Of a stretch of 64,000 bases of DNA, positions 58,585 to 64,000 are shown piece by piece. The DNA comes from Poronia punctata (taxonomy: Eukaryota; Ascomycota; Sordariomycetes; Xylariales; Xylariaceae), in NCBI GenBank assembly GCA_022579005.1, contig MU401454.1, positions 558,001-622,000 of the forward strand. Direction: 5' to 3'. A program made the position numbers and the translations under genes. Every line of letters starts with the position of its first letter. The first letter of the stretch is position 1. Under the pieces are notes generated by a model. It ran no database searches. It was not told the DNA's origin and saw nothing but the letters and a program-made list of their open reading frames with translations.

Positions 58585-60423
58585 TCAATACGTCTCTCCT
58601 AGGTCGCTCAGCTTCCTCGGTCTTCCACCGTCGTGGCCCATACCACCGCTCACTCTTCTAGTAGTAGATGAGCTAAATCCTCCACTCTGTCGCCGCGGCA
58701 ACGTTGAGCTAGGGGCAGGGATGTTACTAGCACTCCCGTCCGCGTCGTACTTGCTATAAGTCCCTCGTCGGCTAGGTGTACGCTCGTCCATTTCGTCAAA
58801 TTCGATATAATTCGTGCTCTGACTTTGGGAGTGACTGTGCATGTTGCCGCCTATAGAACTTCTGGGACGAAGACCCATCGGCGTCCTCGTACCAGAAATA
58901 CTAGCTCGAGAATGAGGACGCACGATCTCGTTGCGACTCGCGGGCCTCTCGGATCTCGCGTAATTCGAGATACTAGCTCGGCTGCTTGGACGCGATATGC
59001 CCGTCCCTATTGCCGACCCATCCGGGTCATAGTTGTTGCTCCGATTGGGCAGGGGACCGAAGGAGAGCCTTGATACACCCGACGTACTAAGTCGGGAAGC
59101 ATGCTTGCTCGTACCAGTCGTGTGCGATCCCTGTAATGGTGTCTCGTCTGTCACAGACGATGCAATCGAGCCCACGGTGCGCTTACGGGACCGCATAGTA
59201 ACGGTCGAAGGGATAACGACACCGCCTTGCCCGAAAGACCTGGGCGACGCGCGAGGTGGTGTATTGACAGGCGCTGGGAGCTTTGATCTGGCCGACTGGA
59301 CGCGAGCTTCGAGGCGTTGCATCTGGGCAGTAAGTGAACGAATATGGGTGAGAGAGGTGGATGGTGGAAGCTTGTGAGAAACGGCTCGGCCGGCGACAGT
59401 GCGAGACGGTGCTGGGGTGCGCGTGTTAGTAACAGAACGCACACCAGGCTGACGTATGCCGCTTGCTGTAAGGCTTCTCGGCTTCGGTGTCGTGCTACGG
59501 TCGACGGATGGAATGCGCGATCTCTTTTGCGAAGGTGCGGGCGTTTTGAGTTGCGCAGAATGTCTAGCCAAAGAAGCCGAGGCATCGGACATGGGAGGCG
59601 ACGGTGGTTCGTGGAGCGACGGTGCAAGCTTGCCAGCAGGCGGGAGAGCGACTTCGTTTGGAGGCGTGGTGATCATAGGCGAGCTTGCCGTCGAGCGGGG
59701 GGAGCTTTCGAATACGGGCGAGTCGATAACAGAGACATCGGTCGATAGGGCGGGGAGATGGCGACTTTCGACCTTTTTGATCTTATCTTGCATAATCTCG
59801 GCCTCAATCTTCAGGTCCGATAGTTCTTCGCGCAACCGCTGAGCCTCGATTCGTAGATTTTCTCGTTCCTGTTCGCCGATCTTGATTTCCTCCTCCATCA
59901 TCACGGTCCTTTCGAGGGCAACATTGTACTTGGATTCCATGTCCTCGAGGGACGACGTGGTATGTCTGGCCTGGCGTTCAAAGTCGTCGTTGGCCACTTC
60001 GATGTCCCTCAACTTTAGCTGCAAGCTCCGATTGCTGTCCCGGAGAGTGGTAATCTCCTTCTCCAATGCATTCTGAGCGGCGTTCGATTCGGCCTTGGCT
60101 TTTTTGCATTTTTCCTACATCGCAGTAAAATCAGCACGCTACTCTTCCGGTGAATGTGATAGTGTCTAACGCGTGCTATTTTGGGCCAGGCATACCTTCC
60201 ACTCGTCTGCTTCAAATTGCAGGGCCTCCACCTTTTCTTCCAACTCCCGTTGTCGTTTGTCGGCTGCATCCAGGTCCTTTTCAAGTTCGGCTTCCAGCTC
60301 ATGACTGGATTCGCGAAACTCGGATAGTTCGTCGCATAGTTGTTCGTATTGCTTTTTGTACCAAGCGAGAGAATCCTCTACGGTGGATGTCTCGGTCGGG
60401 GGCGAGGACGGTGGTTCCGCCAT
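58585..60423 (-). CDS. nudE: Nuclear distribution protein NudE / RO-11 (dynein regulator)
   Basis: Exons 60196-60423 and 58585-60114 join in phase 0 and give 585 residues. NudE links LIS1 (NudF/PAC1) to cytoplasmic dynein and is needed for nuclear migration in hyphae. The N-terminal coiled coil (about 15-185) is the conserved part: [40 protein letters not shown], then [20 protein letters not shown], the [20 protein letters not shown] signature and [14 protein letters not shown]. The C-terminal two thirds are Ser/Pro/Arg-rich and disordered, with many possible phospho-sites and a Gly/Arg-rich end ([14 protein letters not shown]). The 81-bp intron lies inside the coiled coil and its removal keeps the heptads. 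Start ATG 60423 ([17 protein letters not shown]) matches fungal NudE starts. Confidence 0.94.
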
Positions 60424-63400
60424 TTTGATTAATAGTCCTTTATCGGCCTAGAGATCGGCGCGCAAAGATGACGGCTCGGTGATTTATAGCGTAATTAAAG
60501 TATTCGGATATTCGGAGAAAGGTATACAAAGTAAAGTGAGAGAATGAATGGAATGAAAGCGTCTTGTTTTGCCCTACAAACAGGTGTGGGCACACATTGT
60601 CTGCTTTCCACGGGATATTTTTTTTCTTTGAGGTTCGTGGCTTCTCGTTATAGTTTTTTTTTTGTATTATTTTTGTTTTTATACGCAGGTTGTTTTGTAT
60701 AAACCGCGTTGTCCTTTATCGTGATACTGTTTGTCGATGTCCTGTACGTATTTTTGTCGCGAGAATAGGAGCGTCGGCTTTCCGGGCGCCGAATCGAGAC
60801 GAGGGCGAAAAGTTACCGGTGGTTGGTGTTTTTTGGTTGGTCGTAGCGTCGTTAATGCCGTCGATGGTCCTCGTTGTCGTCCTGACTTACCTTATGCCAT
60901 CTGTGTTGTGCTGTTAGGTTAGTCGAACGGCCGTTTGGCTGGCTGATGTCGATGGTGTTGATGGAGGAAGGCAAGCCACTCGTCCCGCCTTGTGACCAGA
61001 CAGCAACTCCTGTATTTGTTTGTCTCAGACCTGTCAACAACCCCCCGCCCTATTGAATGCTTGGCCCCCCCAAAATCCAAAATAGGTGACCCCATTCATG
61101 CGCTGTTCCCTAGAGAGATAATGACGCTAACCAAATACGGTCTAGCAAAACCTTCTGGCATGTGCAGCGCTACCATGACAACCCGTCCATGTGAGTCCAA
61201 GGACCAATCACATGTTTTGTGTAGAGTATCACCGTACTCCACCGATTCCAGGTAACGAAATACCTTCGTGGGCCAGTCACACCGCTGCCATCACCACAAT
61301 CATCCACGTCTCATTCTGATACTAGTATTAGACAGGCTGTCTATGTCTTTTGGTAGACAAGTACAACGGCATTTGAGATCTATTCTCACCGTCTACAAAC
61401 CCCTAATGAGTACAGAGGCATGTTGGGATTTAAACCCATTCGGAATACCTGATCTTATCACACAAAATGCTCATGGTCTATCTTGGTACCTGTACCATAC
61501 ACACGCAAATCTGCTGGGATTAGTGAGTCGTGTATGATGCGTTTTGTACGTCGAACACACGCTGCAATGGAAGACACGATCCATTGAGGCGTAGGTCAGA
61601 TACTATTGCAGCCCGTCTAGAGTGGAATTCTGTCCATCAGTGTACAAATATCTCAAGCATTGAGTCAGTTCGTGACAAACAAATTTACGGTTAAAAAATA
61701 ATAAAAAGGCCCCCATCATAAATGCTTACCACATATCTAACCTCGGTGTTTCCTGGTACATAGCAATACGCCTTGCTCATTGATTTGTATATAGACACAT
61801 GTATCTTTCTATTATTCTCTACACTCTTTACATATAAGTATGGCATAGACGTCTGAATAAGGTTTGAAACATTGTCAACTAGTAAATTTGCAAAGCAGTC
61901 TACCCGTAGGTATGCACCTTCTTTCATCATTGCAATGTCTCATTAGCTCTTACATAAACTTGGGTAAACACGCTTCCATACAATGCAGAAATACCTAATA
62001 TGGCCCACTAAGTTACATAAGTGAAGTTCTCTGCTATATAGAGTCTGTTTCGGCATGTGAATGTGTTGCTCAGTTTGTGTAGAGGCGGGTGAGCAATCGA
62101 TATCCTAATACACCTACAATCTCTCATCGTAAGACACGCAAATCAGGGAAGAGTATCACTCTATTTATATTAACTATACACAGGCATGTAGCCGTTGTGT
62201 GTGCTCCTTCATCTCACCCACATGCTATGATATAGGTTCGAGGCCTATTGGTACTATTGCCGTTCAGGTCAGTCCCTTCTATCTACAGGATGGGTCCTCG
62301 GCTTCGGGCGTTTATTTTGTTCTGTTATAATTTCTACACACACGGCGAGATGGACGTGTTACAAGTTATAACCAAGCGCACCGACTTGTAAGCTGGGAGA
62401 AAAAAACCATAGGTGAGATAAGTGTTTATACCTGCTGTGACAGGAACAAACGACGCCGCCAATTCCATCAGGAACTGTCGCGGATAGCATACCTATATAT
62501 ACTGTTAATTCTAGACGGGATTAACGGCGTCGTTTCCCTTGACACAAACTAACAGTATACACACTGATCCTCGGCACCTGCTTGGTCTACAAAGGTTCTT
62601 TGGACAGATATGGGCACATATCATAAGAGCACCTGTAAATCCAACGATGAGCTCTCGGATATCTGAGATGTGTGGGGATTACAGGTATGGTCAAGACTCA
62701 ATACAAAGACGTGTAATGAAGATTTCCTCTCATTTTTCTATACTCATCTTGAGGGGATGAATAAAATCGACACCTACTATGAAGAAACAGAGACGACCTT
62801 ACCTCAGACTTTACCGTGTCTCACCAACTGACCAAATACCTAGGTTAGTCCATCCATTTCGGTTCTACATCAGTGATGGTGCGTACGATTACCGTACCTA
62901 TATGCCAGGTATCTTGTCTTGGAGACGTGTGATAGGGGCGTATAGGTACGGTATGCCCTTGGCTAGCCAGAGAAGCAGAGGCCACATACATCTCTATATA
63001 TAACTATCTACCTTACCCAGGTTTATCTTGACGACGCTGTTCACGACCATTCTCTACCTTGCAGCCTTGTGTGTTTTTCGGTCAGAAACCCCTCGCAACG
63101 ATACATTTTCCGCTGTCGACGAAGAGGTAGGTATGTCAAGTCCATACATGATACACGGCCCTAGCTCTTTCGCTATACAAGTAGGTAGGTAGCTAGTCGC
63201 GAGGAGACGCGTCAAACGAATACAAACAGAAAAAAGAAGGCAGAACTTGAGGGTGTTCATATGTCATCAGTTCACGTCCCGGATGATAGGAACTTTAGAG
63301 TGAGGCCAGACCACTCTATGATTCAAGAAGCCGGATAAATGACGCGAACGAGAGCAAAGAACACACGTGACACATGGCCGACATGATTCTACCTCATCCC

Positions 63401-64000
63401 CTTTAAGAGAAGTGAAGTGTGATTCCTTTCGGAACTTCCCCAGACATGCGTAGACCACTTAACTTACAGCATGAAAAACCCACAAGGCAATAGATATCGG
63501 GGTTTCAAATGGTAGCATCTCTAACCTCAACGTGATGGCTTAGCCTATGTAGGTACTAAGGTTAAGTATTTGTAGACCGGTTCGACAAAGAACAGGCTCA
63601 GATTCCACAAGATCAAGGCGCTCGCTCGACTTATACCACAAGGTACCTACCCTAGCCTTTCTACTCTTAGTAGTATAGTATTGTGTACCTAGTCTACGAG
63701 TAGGCAAAGATTACACTTTTTATCCGTGACAGCGTCAATTTCATATACCCTAGCCGCGACCACACTGAAATGAAGGAAATTAGCCCTCTGGATATGGAAG
63801 AACCTTACCTACTTCCTGGTTCAAATACCTAACTGGCTCATTATACATACCTACTTACTTGACCCCTTATTGGATTCGGACGATGCTCCGAAAACCCATA
63901 CCATACAGCTACAGATTTGAAGGAAAAAAAACGTGTAGACGTTACATTCACAGATACATGCGCGATCTACGAGGATCCATGATCGATCCGTGGACCTGGG
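60424..64000. other. Promoter of nudE and gene-free right end
   Basis: T-rich tracts near 60619-60630 and 60654-60680 lie upstream of nudE. From 60700 to the end I see no recognisable exon, RNA gene or transposon domain; frames are short. TAGGTAGGTAG occurs near 63180 and a TACTCGTA-family word at 63695. Confidence 0.55.

Noticed and set aside
62233..62250. T-arm-like hairpin ATAGG-TTCGAGG-CCTAT
   Set aside because: No matching acceptor stem or D-arm is found 50-60 bases upstream, so it is not a tRNA gene.

Overview
The window looks like nuclear DNA of a filamentous ascomycete (Pezizomycotina). The genes carry short introns (54-132 bp) with GT-AG borders and CTGAC/CTAAC-like branch sites. 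The proteins are fungal housekeeping families: NudE, Efg1, the SEA-complex Mios homologue, Cbp3, and a cytosolic-type acetyl-CoA carboxylase of 2279 residues. The intergenic DNA is moderately AT-rich and full of TAGGTA/TACCTA words, which fits a Sordariomycete, but genus and order cannot be fixed from this sequence alone.

Layout. 1-7011 holds no gene I can support. 7012-10490 (+) is a large disordered fungal protein. 11790-12930 (+) is tRNA 2'-phosphotransferase. 12931-15773 has only weak coding-like fragments. 15774-16790 (-) is a double-stranded-RNA-binding-domain protein with a GC-AG intron. 17493-18422 (-) is the rRNA-processing factor EFG1. 19353-22721 (+) is the SEA4/Mios homologue (five exons). 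23149-24792 (-) is a low-complexity plus coiled-coil protein whose layout recalls augmin HAUS8. 26015-28468 (-) is a proline-rich protein with a Cys/His-rich C-terminus. 28469-31105 is gene-poor and holds a small inverted-repeat element. 31106-33087 (+) is a 14-TM-type MFS transporter. 33807-34604 (-) is 6-phosphogluconolactonase. 35579-36753 (+) is a PHO13-type HAD phosphatase with a 22-bp exon. 37699-38843 (+) is a phytanoyl-CoA-dioxygenase-like protein. 39646-40417 (+) is dihydrofolate reductase. 40625-41644 (-) is the cytochrome bc1 assembly factor CBP3. 42149-43606 (+) is a mitochondrial-type beta-ketoacyl synthase (CEM1). 44409-51438 (-) is acetyl-CoA carboxylase. 51439-58584 is a gene-poor block of about 7 kb rich in short repeats. 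58585-60423 (-) is the dynein-pathway protein NudE. 60424-64000 shows no gene.

How the genes fit together. This is mostly a housekeeping neighbourhood, with no evidence of a secondary-metabolite cluster, virus, plasmid or CRISPR. The most coherent group is 40.6-51.4 kb. CBP3 and CEM1 are divergent from a 504-bp promoter and both belong to mitochondrial biogenesis. CEM1 converges on ACC, whose product, malonyl-CoA, is the substrate CEM1-type synthases need (after transfer to ACP). The most unexpected signal is non-coding: the 8-mer TACTCGTA (either strand) was found 21 times by eye against about 2 expected, never inside a confident coding exon, and often upstream of gene starts. All exon borders are inferred by eye from splice motifs, frame and family knowledge; no search was run.
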